A stretch of 41,408 nucleotides of DNA, taken from assembly GCF_011516825.1 (NCBI RefSeq), contig NZ_WOTA01000026.1, forward strand, positions 1-41,408, written 5' to 3'. Positions 1-8,449 of this stretch are shown one piece after another (the first letter of the stretch is position 1; each line of letters begins with the position of its first letter). Position numbers and translations under genes: made by a program. This DNA comes from Acetobacter oeni. Lineage in GTDB: Bacteria > Pseudomonadota > Alphaproteobacteria > Acetobacterales > Acetobacteraceae. The notes below the pieces were generated by a model. It saw nothing but the letters and a program-made list of their open reading frames with translations, had not been told where the DNA came from and searched no databases.

Positions 1-97
1 CATCTGATGCTCAGATAGCAAAAACAAATCACTCACTGGCTTACCCTCCGTCGGGAAACCTGTGAATCACAAAGTGCCGGTTACTTCAATGAATTAA

Positions 98-170
98 CAG
101 GTCCTGAGCCTGAAGGTTTGCAAAGGCTAGCCTTTGCCGGGGCTTCGGGGCTGCGCCCCGCTCTGCCGGA
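98..170 (+). repeat. Dispersed structured repeat, copy A
   Basis: This is the most diverged of four related intergenic repeats in the window (the others are near 18.6, 30.1 and 35.5 kb). It holds a weak CAGG/CCTG hairpin at 98-112, a perfect hairpin CAAAGGC-TA-GCCTTTG at 121-136 and a hairpin CGGGGC-TGC-GCCCCG at 146-160. The order and the GCCTTTG plus GGG core match the other copies, while stem bases differ but still pair. It lies about 45 bp beyond the stop codon of the minus-strand NUP gene, the same position and orientation as the other copies. It may be a 3'-end or terminator-related element; that is inference. Confidence 0.5.
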
Positions 171-213
171 TTCCCGTGCCCGACGCACTCCCGTTACAGG
201 AACTCTCTGAACT

Positions 214-1293
214 TCAGGGGCTGACCGGCACGTTCGTCTCGTACCGGTCCCATCGGGTGGCCAGTTCACGGACCACCACGCTCCCGACGCGATAGGCCGC
301 GTCGAGCGACGGCATAAATCCCGAGAAACCGGATTCCTGAGATTCTTCCTGCAATAATCCGGCTGCGCTTTGCCCCGGGTGTGGCATGTCATAATTGCTC
401 GCCGTGCGCAGGATCAGGACCCGGTTGATATCCACGCGCCCTGCCCGTGCCTGAGCCGACAGCGCCTGCATGAAGCCGATATCCTCTTCCGCGCTGGTCG
501 CGAACACGCCTTTGCCTTCGGTCCAGTATTTCACCCAGCGTTCCGCCCAGCGGTTCATGCGTTCGCCAACCCAGAATGTCTCTCCGGATACCGTATCCCC
601 GAGCATGACTTTTGGCGGAAGCTGTGCCTGCGGATATCCGCGATAACGCGCCCGGCTGGCCTGCAATCCTTTTGTGTCCGGCAAGAGAACGTCGCGTGTG
701 AGCTGGTATGCCCAGGACACGAGACCTGGGTTGAGCGTGTAGCCCATGTCGCCCCATTGCGAATGCAGCGCCGGGACCGGATGCAGATCCGGCGAGGCGC
801 CCTGAACCGGCAGAAGACCGTCTGGCCAGTTTTTTGGAATCTCACGCGCGTCCACCATATGCGCCAAGCCGCCATTGATGACGCGGGGCGCCCACACAGC
901 CGCGCCGACCGGCCCGAAATTCGGGTCGATTCCGCCGATCCCGGCCAGCACGAAATAGGCTTTCCGCAGGTCAAAACGCGGATCGAGTACCAGCCCCGTC
1001 ATGGCGGAGGCCATATGCTCCGGTCCTTCTCCGGTCACCAGTCCCAGAACCTGAAGCGAAGGATTGTAGCGCATCACGCCATGATCCGTGCCCGGCGCCG
1101 CAATTTCCTGGCTGAGCGGCAGTTTTCCGACCCAGTTCTGAAACTCGCCCGGAATGTCGCCCGTGTCCCTGCCCAGTTCGAATGTCGTTACCACCACGAC
1201 ACGGACCGAGATTTTTGTGTCATCCGCCCATGCCGAAGGAGGCCGGAACAGGCTCAGGGCAACGGTTGCGAGCAGCGGGACAATCCGGCGCAC
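214..1293 (-). CDS. Exported purine nucleoside permease (NUP) family protein
   Basis: The 359-residue protein resembles the NUP family (PF06516), which is annotated as nucleoside transport but is related to nucleoside phosphorylases. Recognisable stretches include VVVVTTFELGRDTGDIPGE after the signal peptide, MASAMTGLVLDP, YFVLAGIGGIDP and RVLILRTASNYDMP near the C-terminus. I chose a GTG start because AAGGAG lies 7 nt upstream and the protein then begins MRRIVPLLATVALSLF...SAWA, a clean signal peptide; a longer frame reaches into the upstream gene. There are no transmembrane segments beyond the signal, so a soluble periplasmic nucleoside-binding or nucleoside-cleaving protein is as plausible as a permease. 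It follows the adenosine deaminase gene by 46 bp on the same strand, so the two probably form an operon. Confidence 0.85.
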   Translation of the reverse strand: MRRIVPLLATVALSLFRPPSAWADDTKISVRVVVVTTFELGRDTGDIPGEFQNWVGKLPLSQEIAAPGTDHGVMRYNPSLQVLGLVTGEGPEHMASAMTGLVLDPRFDLRKAYFVLAGIGGIDPNFGPVGAAVWAPRVINGGLAHMVDAREIPKNWPDGLLPVQGASPDLHPVPALHSQWGDMGYTLNPGLVSWAYQLTRDVLLPDTKGLQASRARYRGYPQAQLPPKVMLGDTVSGETFWVGERMNRWAERWVKYWTEGKGVFATSAEEDIGFMQALSAQARAGRVDINRVLILRTASNYDMPHPGQSAAGLLQEESQESGFSGFMPSLDAAYRVGSVVVRELATRWDRYETNVPVSP

Positions 1294-1339
1294 TGGCGGA
1301 CTCCTTAATCTACGAAACGAAAAAATATTCCTGTGTTTG

Positions 1340-2905
1340 TCAGTCCGCCGGGGCTGCGCCGGCCGCGATTGCGTGTTCGAATCCGGCGAAATCTCCCTCC
1401 AGAGCCCATTGCAGCCGCGCTTTCTCGCTGTGCGCCAGAAAGTCATGACAGGCTCCGTCATGCGGTGCGCTGCCCGGGGCGATGCCGGAGCAGACTGCCG
1501 TCACATGATAAGGCTGCGCGGAACTCCACAGACTGTCACCCGGCAGGAAGGCGTGTTCCAGGCCGGTGCGGGAGAGATCGCGGAGATCATCGTAAGAGAG
1601 CGGGTATGTCAGCGCAGCCCGCACGTATTCATTGGTGAGATTGCTTCTTGACACGCCTTCGTCGTCTGTCGAAAGCGCGACGGGCACATGTGCCGCGCGA
1701 TAGGCCATCAGCGGATGCGCTTTGCCCCGCACACCCAGGATCTCGTCATTGCTGGTCAGATTGATTTCGACCATCACTCCGCGCTTCGTCATTTCTGCCA
1801 GCAGCCCGTAAGGATCGCGTTCCTGCATGATGTCCACGCCGTGTCCGATCCGTTTTGCGCCGGCGATTTCAACCGCCTGACGGATATGCGCGCGCATGCC
1901 TTCCGGCGGAACGAGGCCGCCAGTCAGTTCACCGGCATGCAGTGACAGCTTTACATCGGGCGAATGTGCCGAGAGCGCCCGGAACATCTGCATGTGTAGC
2001 GTGTAGTCGCGCATCGCGACCGGATTGTCCTCGGGCGCGACAATGTTGATTCCCACGAAGCGTGTATCTGCCCGTACCAGCGCGTAGCCGAAGCTCAGCT
2101 GCGCCATTACCATGCCCGGCGGCATCGTGCGGAGCGTCTGGTAAAGATAGCGGACTGACACGCCACACCCCGGCGTTGCGTCGGGTGTGCCGCATTTCAT
2201 CAGGGTCCGCGCGCCGTTCTCCATGTTGTCGGTCTCGTTGCGGGCCACCTGGATCATCGGCGCGAAGCGCGGGGAGAAAGTATCGATCGCTCTGGCGAAA
2301 TCGGCTTCTCCGGCGATCTGTGTTCCGGCACCCAGTCCGGCGACCGGCATGATCTGTGGCGAGATCATCAGTTCGACATACTTCACATGATCGTAGCCCG
2401 CCTGATTCAGCGCGTCCGCCAGCATGTCGGCATCGTGGGTCAGGGTCGCGGGCATGAAACGATCGAATGTCGCGAAGAAATGGTCGTGTCCGGACCGGTC
2501 GGTTGCGGTCGGAACAAAATTCCGCATCGACAGCAGATCGATCTCATGGCCGTAAAGCGCCGGATCATCGGTGACCGTGCGGGCTGCCACGCCTTCCCGC
2601 GTGCTGCGGATTCCCGGCGTGCACCGGGTCGGGCCGATTGCTCCCGTTTCCGGGTTGACGCAGAACTGATCCTGCGTGGCCCAGGCGAGCATGTGCTCGG
2701 CATAGATGGCCCCGACCAGGTGATTATGCAGGTCGCTTCCTTTCGGGAAAGCGCGCAGGAACGGCAGAAGCTGCTCGGGATCGGAGCGGATGGCTTCGAA
2801 ATGACGGGTCGTGGCGTCAAAATCGCTCTGGGTGGCAGCCGTGGCGGCAAGAGCACCGTGCGCGACGGTGAGACTGAAAAGCGCGGTAAGGGCGTGTCGG
2901 ATCAT
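1340..2905 (-). CDS. Exported adenosine deaminase family protein
   Basis: This is a 521-residue amidohydrolase of the adenosine deaminase family, predicted to convert adenosine (or deoxyadenosine) to inosine. A signal peptide (MIRHALTALFSLTVAHGALA) puts it in the periplasm. Metal and catalytic motifs are visible in order: DLHNHLVGA with His60 and His62, SLHAGEL with the catalytic His/Glu, RIGHGVDI with the next His, and STDDEGVSRSNLTNEY with the Asp pair. It is longer than cytosolic adenosine deaminases (about 330-350 residues) and closer to secreted ADGF-like proteins. The NUP gene lies 46 bp downstream and the DUF72 gene 42 bp upstream on the same strand, which suggests extracellular purine scavenging. 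No strong Shine-Dalgarno is visible at the ATG, so the start rests on the signal peptide. Confidence 0.88.
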   Translation of the reverse strand: MIRHALTALFSLTVAHGALAATAATQSDFDATTRHFEAIRSDPEQLLPFLRAFPKGSDLHNHLVGAIYAEHMLAWATQDQFCVNPETGAIGPTRCTPGIRSTREGVAARTVTDDPALYGHEIDLLSMRNFVPTATDRSGHDHFFATFDRFMPATLTHDADMLADALNQAGYDHVKYVELMISPQIMPVAGLGAGTQIAGEADFARAIDTFSPRFAPMIQVARNETDNMENGARTLMKCGTPDATPGCGVSVRYLYQTLRTMPPGMVMAQLSFGYALVRADTRFVGINIVAPEDNPVAMRDYTLHMQMFRALSAHSPDVKLSLHAGELTGGLVPPEGMRAHIRQAVEIAGAKRIGHGVDIMQERDPYGLLAEMTKRGVMVEINLTSNDEILGVRGKAHPLMAYRAAHVPVALSTDDEGVSRSNLTNEYVRAALTYPLSYDDLRDLSRTGLEHAFLPGDSLWSSAQPYHVTAVCSGIAPGSAPHDGACHDFLAHSEKARLQWALEGDFAGFEHAIAAGAAPAD

Positions 2906-2947
2906 GGCTTTATGGTGTTCGTTCTGATGTCGGAAGACAATGGCCTT

Positions 2948-3673
2948 TCAGCGACCCTGAAGGCAATCCTCTGTCAGGCTGAGCGCATCCGGCAGGGCGT
3001 GGCCTTCCGCTGTGTTGTCGAAAATGCACCAGACCTCTTCGGCGGGATCGTCCCGCAACATTGTGGCAATCTCCCGCAACTGGCCGGTGGAATAATCCGA
3101 GTAATACATCTTCGGCGCGCCATGCAGGCGACGGTAGGTCAGGCCGCGCCACCCGCCAGGGTCTCCGGCTCCTGGCGCGGGCGCCGGATCGGCCGCCACC
3201 CGTGCGATGTGCCGGGCGGCAAACAGCGCCTCAGCTTCCTGCCCGAACCACTCTGCATGGCGAGGCTCACAGGCGATCTGCCCGTCAAACCGCTCCCGCA
3301 GATCCGTGAAAAAGGCTTCAGCCACTCTGGCATCGAATGTACATCGCGGGGGGAGCTGAATCAGAACCACGCCGAGCTTTTCTCCGAGCCCTCCGGTCTC
3401 ATCCAGGAACCGCGCGACATCATCGCCTGTTCCGGTCAGACGCTTCTCATGCGTGATGACCCGCGGCATTTTTACTGAAAAGCGAAATTCCGGCGGGACA
3501 CTTTCCGCCCAGCGTTCATAAGTTGTTCGTCGGTGCGGGCGATAAAAGGAACTGTTGATCTCCGCGCAGGACAGGCGCTTCCCGTAGCGCGCAAGATGCG
3601 TGCCCTCACCAGGAAAGGACGCCGCCAGTGGCGAGGCAATCCCCCAGCCTGCGGTGCCGATGTGCCAGACCAT
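2948..3673 (-). CDS. DUF72 (YecE-like) family protein
   Basis: The 241-residue protein matches the DUF72/YecE family, which adopts a TIM-barrel-like fold and has no settled function. Typical elements are the N-terminal HIGTAGWGI, the LARYGKRLSCAEINSSFYR segment, FRFSVKMPRVITHEKRL, VVLIQLPP and the C-terminal YSDYSTGQL and VWCIFDNTAEGHA segments. The length is slightly below that of common homologues (about 250-280). The gene is the first of a minus-strand group with adenosine deaminase and NUP, separated by short gaps, and is divergent from the M1 peptidase gene about 120 bp away. No clear Shine-Dalgarno precedes the chosen ATG, so the start is moderately certain. Confidence 0.85.
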   Translation of the reverse strand: MVWHIGTAGWGIASPLAASFPGEGTHLARYGKRLSCAEINSSFYRPHRRTTYERWAESVPPEFRFSVKMPRVITHEKRLTGTGDDVARFLDETGGLGEKLGVVLIQLPPRCTFDARVAEAFFTDLRERFDGQIACEPRHAEWFGQEAEALFAARHIARVAADPAPAPGAGDPGGWRGLTYRRLHGAPKMYYSDYSTGQLREIATMLRDDPAEEVWCIFDNTAEGHALPDALSLTEDCLQGR

Positions 3674-3793
3674 GATAAAACAAACCCCGTCTGTTTCAGC
3701 CCTGCCACGGAACCCGTGTCTTGACGGGACCCGTCAGTCGGGTAGCACCTTACGCGTAAATAGAGCCGTGTCGCCTGGTCAGGAGTGTATCTG

Positions 3794-5989
3794 TTGAAGT
3801 CCCTGCCTGTTTCCTCCCGCATCTGCCTTCTTCCGGTCGCGCCCCGCACATCGCGATGTCCCGGCCGCGTTGCCCTGCTTCTGGCAGCGACTGCTTTTGG
3901 CGGGGCTGTATGGCTGGCGCACACGCCGGCCCGCGCAGCTGATCCGGGCTTCAGCGTGCCGGCGCCCGATCCGGCGCGGATCTTCGCCCCGCTGGCCTAT
4001 CCCGACGTTTCCGGCGTCTATCGTTCCGCGAGCGGGCTGCGTGGCCCCGCCGCCTGGCAGAACCGCGCTGATTACGACATCCGGGTCACCATCGACCCGG
4101 CCAATAAAACTGTTACCGGTAATGAGGTCATTACCTATACCAATAACAGCCCGGACGAGCTTGCCGTTCTCTGGCTCCAGCTCGATCAGAACATCTATCG
4201 CGAAGGCTCGCGCGCCGATTTCTCCTCGCCTGAGCGGCATGTTCATCACACTGACGGCATGGTGATCGAAAGTGTCTCCGTTGGTGAGGAAGGGAAGTCC
4301 TCTCCTGTCGTGCCGATCCTCTCCGATACCCGGATGCAGGCCGTGCTGCCTCAGCCTCTTCAGAAAGGCAGCAAACTGAAACTGCGGGTGGTCTGGCATT
4401 ACACCATTCCTGGCCCCTGGGGTGGCCGGACGGCGGTAACGCCGAGTAAAAACGGTGATATTTACGAAATCGCCCAGTTTTATCCCCGGATGGACGTTTA
4501 TGACGATATTCGCGGGTGGGACACGGCGCCTTATCTCGGGCAGGAATTTTATCTCGACTATGGCGATATCGATTACAGTGTGACGGTGCCGTCGAATTTC
4601 ATCGTTGCCGGAGCCGGTGCTCTTCTCAATCCGGATGAAGTGCTGACAAAAGAGCAGCAGGAGCGTCTGGCTCAGGCCGGCAAGAGTGACGAGCGCGTTA
4701 TGATCCGCACTCAGGCTGATGTTGAAGCCGCGACGACGCCGCAGCCTGCACCTGTTCCCGCTCCTGAGGTGGAGACGAAAACAGCGAAACCCGCGGACAA
4801 CACGCATAAGGACAACTCTGCTGTCACACCGGCGGCGCCCGTTGTGAAAACCTGGCATTTCCGGATGAACAACACCCGCGACGTTGCTTTTATGGCATCC
4901 GCGGCCTTTCTCTGGGATGCGGCAAAGCTCGACCTGCCTCCGGTCTCGCCTGCCCCCGACAAACCTGTGGCCCCGCGTCTCGCCATGTCTGTTTATCCGG
5001 TTGAAGGCGTGGGCTCTCACGGCTGGGACCGTTCGACGTCCTATGTGAAGCACGCCATCGAGTATTTCTCGGAAAAATGGTATCCATATCCGTGGCCGAA
5101 CGCGATCAACGCCGCAGGTCATGGGGCCGGGATGGAATATCCTGGGATCGTCTTTGACGGGATGGACGATCGCGATCCCGAATTGTTCTGGATTACCACC
5201 CATGAGCTCGGCCACGGGTGGTTCCCGATGATTGTCGGCTCCAATGAACGGCGTAATGCCTTTATGGATGAAGGCTTCAATACTTTCATTGATGCTTTAG
5301 CCTCGGATCACTTCAATCACGGGGAGTTTGCACCGAAGCGGGATGCCGAATATGCGCCCGATACGGGGAAACCTGCTGATGATATCATCAAAACTCTGAA
5401 AGACCCGGCGGCCCCGGTTCTTATGGCTCCGGTGGAGACCGTTTCTGAAAAATACCGGCATGCGGTTACTTATTTCAAAGGTGCTTATGGTCTTACGCTC
5501 CTGCGTGAACAGATCCTCGGACCGGAACGCTTCGACCGCGCTTTTCGTCGCTATATCGCGACCTGGGCATTCCATCACCCGACGCCGTCCGATTTCTTCC
5601 GGCTCATGAGCAGTGAGGCCGGTGAGGACCTGTCCTGGTTCTGGCGCGGCTGGTATTTCAACAACTGGTCTCCCGATTACGCGGTCGGGAGTGTCACTTA
5701 TGTTGATAACGATCCGCACAAGGGTGCTCTTGTCCGGGTTGTGAATAAAGGCTGGCTTCCGTTGCCTGTTACCCTTCAGGTGACATGGATGGACGGCAGT
5801 TCGGCCCGCATCATCATCCCGACTGAAACATGGTTGCTGCGCAACGAAATTACTTTGCAGATCGCAGGCAGCCAGTCCATCCGGACGGCCATTCTCGATC
5901 CTGACCGTGTCATTCCGGACGTGGATCGCAGCAATAACAGCTTCAGTGAGGTGCCCACGGCTGTTGTCCCCTCTTCTGCTGCACAGTGA
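3794..5989 (+). CDS. Exported M1-family (gluzincin) metallopeptidase
   Basis: This large zinc metallopeptidase of about 731 residues carries HELGH followed 18 residues later by the zinc-ligand Glu in FMDEGFNTF (His about residue 470). Upstream, GMEYPGIVF stands where classical M1 aminopeptidases have GAMEN, as in the GMEYP-type M1-like subgroup. The N-terminal half has the M1 saddle-type beta domain (YDIRVTIDPANKTVTGNEVITYTN). I prefer the TTG start, 8 nt after AGGAG; a GTG three codons earlier overlaps that Shine-Dalgarno. The N-terminus (VALLLAATAFGGAVWLAHTPARA) looks like a signal peptide, so action in the periplasm is likely. A Pro/Ala/Thr-rich segment at about residues 315-355 interrupts the domain and is probably a flexible loop. 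Substrate is unknown. Confidence 0.88.
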   Translation: MKSLPVSSRICLLPVAPRTSRCPGRVALLLAATAFGGAVWLAHTPARAADPGFSVPAPDPARIFAPLAYPDVSGVYRSASGLRGPAAWQNRADYDIRVTIDPANKTVTGNEVITYTNNSPDELAVLWLQLDQNIYREGSRADFSSPERHVHHTDGMVIESVSVGEEGKSSPVVPILSDTRMQAVLPQPLQKGSKLKLRVVWHYTIPGPWGGRTAVTPSKNGDIYEIAQFYPRMDVYDDIRGWDTAPYLGQEFYLDYGDIDYSVTVPSNFIVAGAGALLNPDEVLTKEQQERLAQAGKSDERVMIRTQADVEAATTPQPAPVPAPEVETKTAKPADNTHKDNSAVTPAAPVVKTWHFRMNNTRDVAFMASAAFLWDAAKLDLPPVSPAPDKPVAPRLAMSVYPVEGVGSHGWDRSTSYVKHAIEYFSEKWYPYPWPNAINAAGHGAGMEYPGIVFDGMDDRDPELFWITTHELGHGWFPMIVGSNERRNAFMDEGFNTFIDALASDHFNHGEFAPKRDAEYAPDTGKPADDIIKTLKDPAAPVLMAPVETVSEKYRHAVTYFKGAYGLTLLREQILGPERFDRAFRRYIATWAFHHPTPSDFFRLMSSEAGEDLSWFWRGWYFNNWSPDYAVGSVTYVDNDPHKGALVRVVNKGWLPLPVTLQVTWMDGSSARIIIPTETWLLRNEITLQIAGSQSIRTAILDPDRVIPDVDRSNNSFSEVPTAVVPSSAAQ

Positions 5990-5994
5990 GGGAT

Positions 5995-6031
5995 GTCGGG
6001 ACAGGCTATCAGTTTTATAGTCTGTCCCGAC
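5995..6031 (+). terminator. Hairpin after the M1 peptidase gene
   Basis: A 15-bp stem (GTCGGGACAGGCTAT pairing with ATAGTCTGTCCCGAC, one G-T wobble) with a 7-nt loop begins a few bases after the stop codon. There is no proper T-run, so it may act as a stabiliser or a weak terminator. Confidence 0.55.
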
Positions 6032-6371
6032 GGGTATTGTCCGGGCCCTCCCGCTTTATTCGGATTTTTCAGATTCGTGAGGGAATGCTTTATTTTATGT
6101 AAAGGCACAGGTTTGCATCTGATGCCAAAACTGTGGGTTCGGATTTGAATATAAAAATTAATAGTATTCTACTTCGATTGGCCTGAGGAAATAATTTGTA
6201 TTGTAATACATCGGATATTTCATAATATTAAAATAATAATATTTCATTGATTTAGGTTTTCTGGCATATTTTTATTTTAGCGTTGCTTTAATCGCATAAA
6301 CTATTGACTTTTTGTTTTAGTCGAAACTATAGATAAAATTATAAACTTATTGTCTTCGGGGTGATGTCAGC
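6032..6371. other. AT-rich intergenic region upstream of the glycosyltransferase-like gene
   Basis: This stretch is markedly richer in A and T than its surroundings, with many runs such as AATATTAAAATAATAATATTT near 6220-6245 (shown here only in part of its context). It contains no convincing gene. It probably holds the promoter of the following gene, but no single -35/-10 pair stands out. The composition suggests acquisition together with that gene. Confidence 0.5.
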
Positions 6372-7640
6372 ATGGGAAAAGTAATATTAATAACCTTTGC
6401 CGGTCGGGAAGATCGCATGGAGTTATTAAGAGTTTATGCGCTGAAACTCATTGAGAAGGGGTTGCTGGATGAATGGCATATCTGGGACTTCACGCGTGCT
6501 GCCAGTGATCGTGATTATATTCGGGAAAATTACGGACCTGTAGCCTATATTCGTCCTGCTGCCGGATATCAGAAAATTGCTACAGTTGCGCGGGGGAAAT
6601 ACTTCAAACTTCCCTTTATGATAAAATCAGATTTTCATCTTGCTATTAAAGCGAAAGGTCAGTCGGGGTTTGTCGAATACGTTGCTGGTGGGTGGGCAAA
6701 CGGCAGGTCTGCTATCCGTCGGCTGGATGATGGTGAGTTCACGACTCAGGAGCGTTCACCCGAAAGCGAGGTTTTCGCGATGGATACACCTGGTATCATG
6801 AATTCCTGTCTTGAAAATAACGCCACAATAAATTTCACAGATAAGGGAGAGGTCAGCGTTTCTCTGGATGGATTTAATTTCCCAGACGTCGATTATTTCC
6901 GAAAGTCGGGTGAAATTGAAATATATGTCAGAGGTGGATTCGGTCACTCTCTGGAAATGCTGAACACTCCGCCGGGAATTAAACGGTTTATAGGCGATAT
7001 TGGCCTCAGTGCACCTTATTTTCAGTCATTTAATTATTATGCAGATCGATATTCTACTTACAGAGATGATGTATTTTTGAAGTGTGATGATGATATAGTC
7101 TATCTCGACACTGAACATTTTTCCGGATATGTTGACGCTATCAGGAATAATCCACAATACTTTTTGATTTCTGCAAATGTAGTGAATAACGGGATTTGTG
7201 CTTACTTGCAGCAGAAGGGCGGGAGCCTTCCTGAAAGCGTGGGAGTTTTTGAAAGCCCTCCAGGCGGACTTTACGGAAGTTTGTGGGAAAGTGGTTATAA
7301 AGCGTCCAAACTGCATGAATATTTTGTAGAGCAGCGTGCCAGAATATTTAATCTGGAAAAAGAAGTGGTCGAATGGGATGCGCGAATATTTATCAATTTC
7401 GTCGGCTGGCGAGGTGAAAATCTGCGTTATATGAACATACCGCAGGGTGATGACGAAGGTATGATTTCTGTACAGATTCCAAAATATCTCAATAAAAAAA
7501 TAGCTGTGTATTCAAAATTCATGGTGGGTCATCTGAGTTTCTTCCCGCAGGAATACAAAGAGGATCCGCAGAAGGATGATCCGGGAAAGATCGATCCGAA
7601 AAAAATTATTGCGCTTTACAGAACTTTATTGCCGGTATGA
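6372..7640 (+). CDS. Glycosyltransferase-like protein with an embedded beta-sandwich domain, AT-rich
   Basis: The 422-residue protein starts ILITFAGREDRMELL and has a DDD motif in FLKCDDDIVYLDTEHF (about residues 233-248), typical of GT-A-fold glycosyltransferases binding a metal and nucleotide sugar. Between the two lies a segment of about 85 residues (VFAMDTPGIMNSCLENN through EIYVRGGFGHSLEML) that reads like a small carbohydrate-binding or farnesoic-acid-methyltransferase-like beta-sandwich. There is no signal peptide, so it is presumably cytoplasmic and acts on a surface glycan. The gene is much more AT-rich than its neighbours and uses AAA, ATA and TTA codons freely, a sign of horizontal transfer. 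It stands alone; no other polysaccharide genes flank it. Donor and acceptor sugars are unknown. Confidence 0.7.
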   Translation: MGKVILITFAGREDRMELLRVYALKLIEKGLLDEWHIWDFTRAASDRDYIRENYGPVAYIRPAAGYQKIATVARGKYFKLPFMIKSDFHLAIKAKGQSGFVEYVAGGWANGRSAIRRLDDGEFTTQERSPESEVFAMDTPGIMNSCLENNATINFTDKGEVSVSLDGFNFPDVDYFRKSGEIEIYVRGGFGHSLEMLNTPPGIKRFIGDIGLSAPYFQSFNYYADRYSTYRDDVFLKCDDDIVYLDTEHFSGYVDAIRNNPQYFLISANVVNNGICAYLQQKGGSLPESVGVFESPPGGLYGSLWESGYKASKLHEYFVEQRARIFNLEKEVVEWDARIFINFVGWRGENLRYMNIPQGDDEGMISVQIPKYLNKKIAVYSKFMVGHLSFFPQEYKEDPQKDDPGKIDPKKIIALYRTLLPV

Positions 7641-8359
7641 TTGAAAGAGGTCTGCGGTAAGATGATGTTTTCTTCGTTTGTACTTTTGGGGGTCTCCCGG
7701 ATTAAGGCTCAGGTGGTAAGCTGATAGTCGTTTCTTCATTGTCTGCTTAACTGTTTTTTGCCTGAACTGAACAGACGTCAGAAACCAGAATCTGACTGAC
7801 AATCGGACCGGATGATTCACAGAGTGATCCCAGATCGAACTCATGATCAGGGATCACTCTGTGAATATCGTTTTCTACGGCCTCAGGGCATAACGGTGTA
7901 TCTGGCTATTCAACATCCCTGAAGTTTATGAGGAATGTGTACGGCACCCATGTCCGCAATACATATTGTCGCTGCCCTGAAGATTTTTCTTCGAGCGTTC
8001 GGGAATGTATTGTCTGCCTGGAAAACAGCCTCATTATCATGATGTTTTTTTGTCGATGTGCAGACACTATGAGCGCTCTCAGAACTGACCGGCTATCCGA
8101 ATACTCCGGAATTTGATCTATCCAGAGCCGGAAGATGAAAAAACCACCGTTCGGGAAGCCTCCGGCTGTTCAGATGTGCGTGCTGGTCATTACTGACAAA
8201 GAAGGCAGGTTGTCTCATTCCGCCCATCCTTCCCCGGACATAGGAAAGAGTAAATAAAAACTCTGAAATGAGGCATTTTCAGATCGTGCGGAGTTATCCT
8301 GTTAGCCGATCTTAGAATGACACATACTATTTCCGTTGGTCATTACATGCTCTGTACAG
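7641..8359. other. Long non-coding stretch between convergent genes
   Basis: About 700 bases contain no gene I can support. Small open frames (for example 7928-8116 plus and 7626-7844 minus) have no recognisable domain and no good ribosome-binding site. The one clear structure is a perfect 17-bp inverted repeat at 7815-7866. The region continues the AT-rich character of the upstream gene and may be the decayed remainder of acquired DNA. Confidence 0.5.
7815..7866. repeat. Perfect 17-bp inverted repeat
   Basis: Arms ATTCACAGAGTGATCCC (7815-7831) and its exact reverse complement (7850-7866) flank an 18-nt spacer. No T-run follows. It could be a terminator-like hairpin, a solo pair of transposon ends, or a protein-binding site. 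It lies in a gene-free stretch, which leans toward a mobile-element scar, but this is unproven. Confidence 0.6.
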
Positions 8360-8402
8360 AAAAGCCCCGATCCGGTTATTCCCATCCGGATCGGGGCTTT
8401 TT
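8360..8402. terminator. Bidirectional intrinsic terminator
   Basis: A perfect 12-bp stem, GCCCCGATCCGG with CCGGATCGGGGC, encloses a 10-nt loop. It is preceded by AAAA and followed by TTTTT, so it can terminate transcription on both strands. It lies about 50 bp beyond the stop codon of the minus-strand glucose dehydrogenase gene and is its likely terminator. Confidence 0.9.
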
Positions 8403-8449
8403 GATATATTAATCTGTCCGCGAATATGAACAGATTATCGTCAGATACC

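Noticed and set aside
370..1308. Plus-strand frame over the NUP gene
   Set aside because: His/Arg-rich translation typical of a shadow; the minus-strand gene has signal peptide and family motifs.
3779..5215. 478-codon open frame antisense to the M1 peptidase
   Set aside because: No domain, and the plus strand has the HELGH zinc site and signal peptide.
7626..7844. Minus-strand 72-codon frame starting within the 17-bp inverted repeat
   Set aside because: Considered as a transposase remnant, but no transposase motif is visible and there is no ribosome-binding site.
7928..8116. Small Cys-containing plus-strand frame
   Set aside because: Cysteines are not in a known pattern, there is no Shine-Dalgarno, and the DNA looks non-coding.
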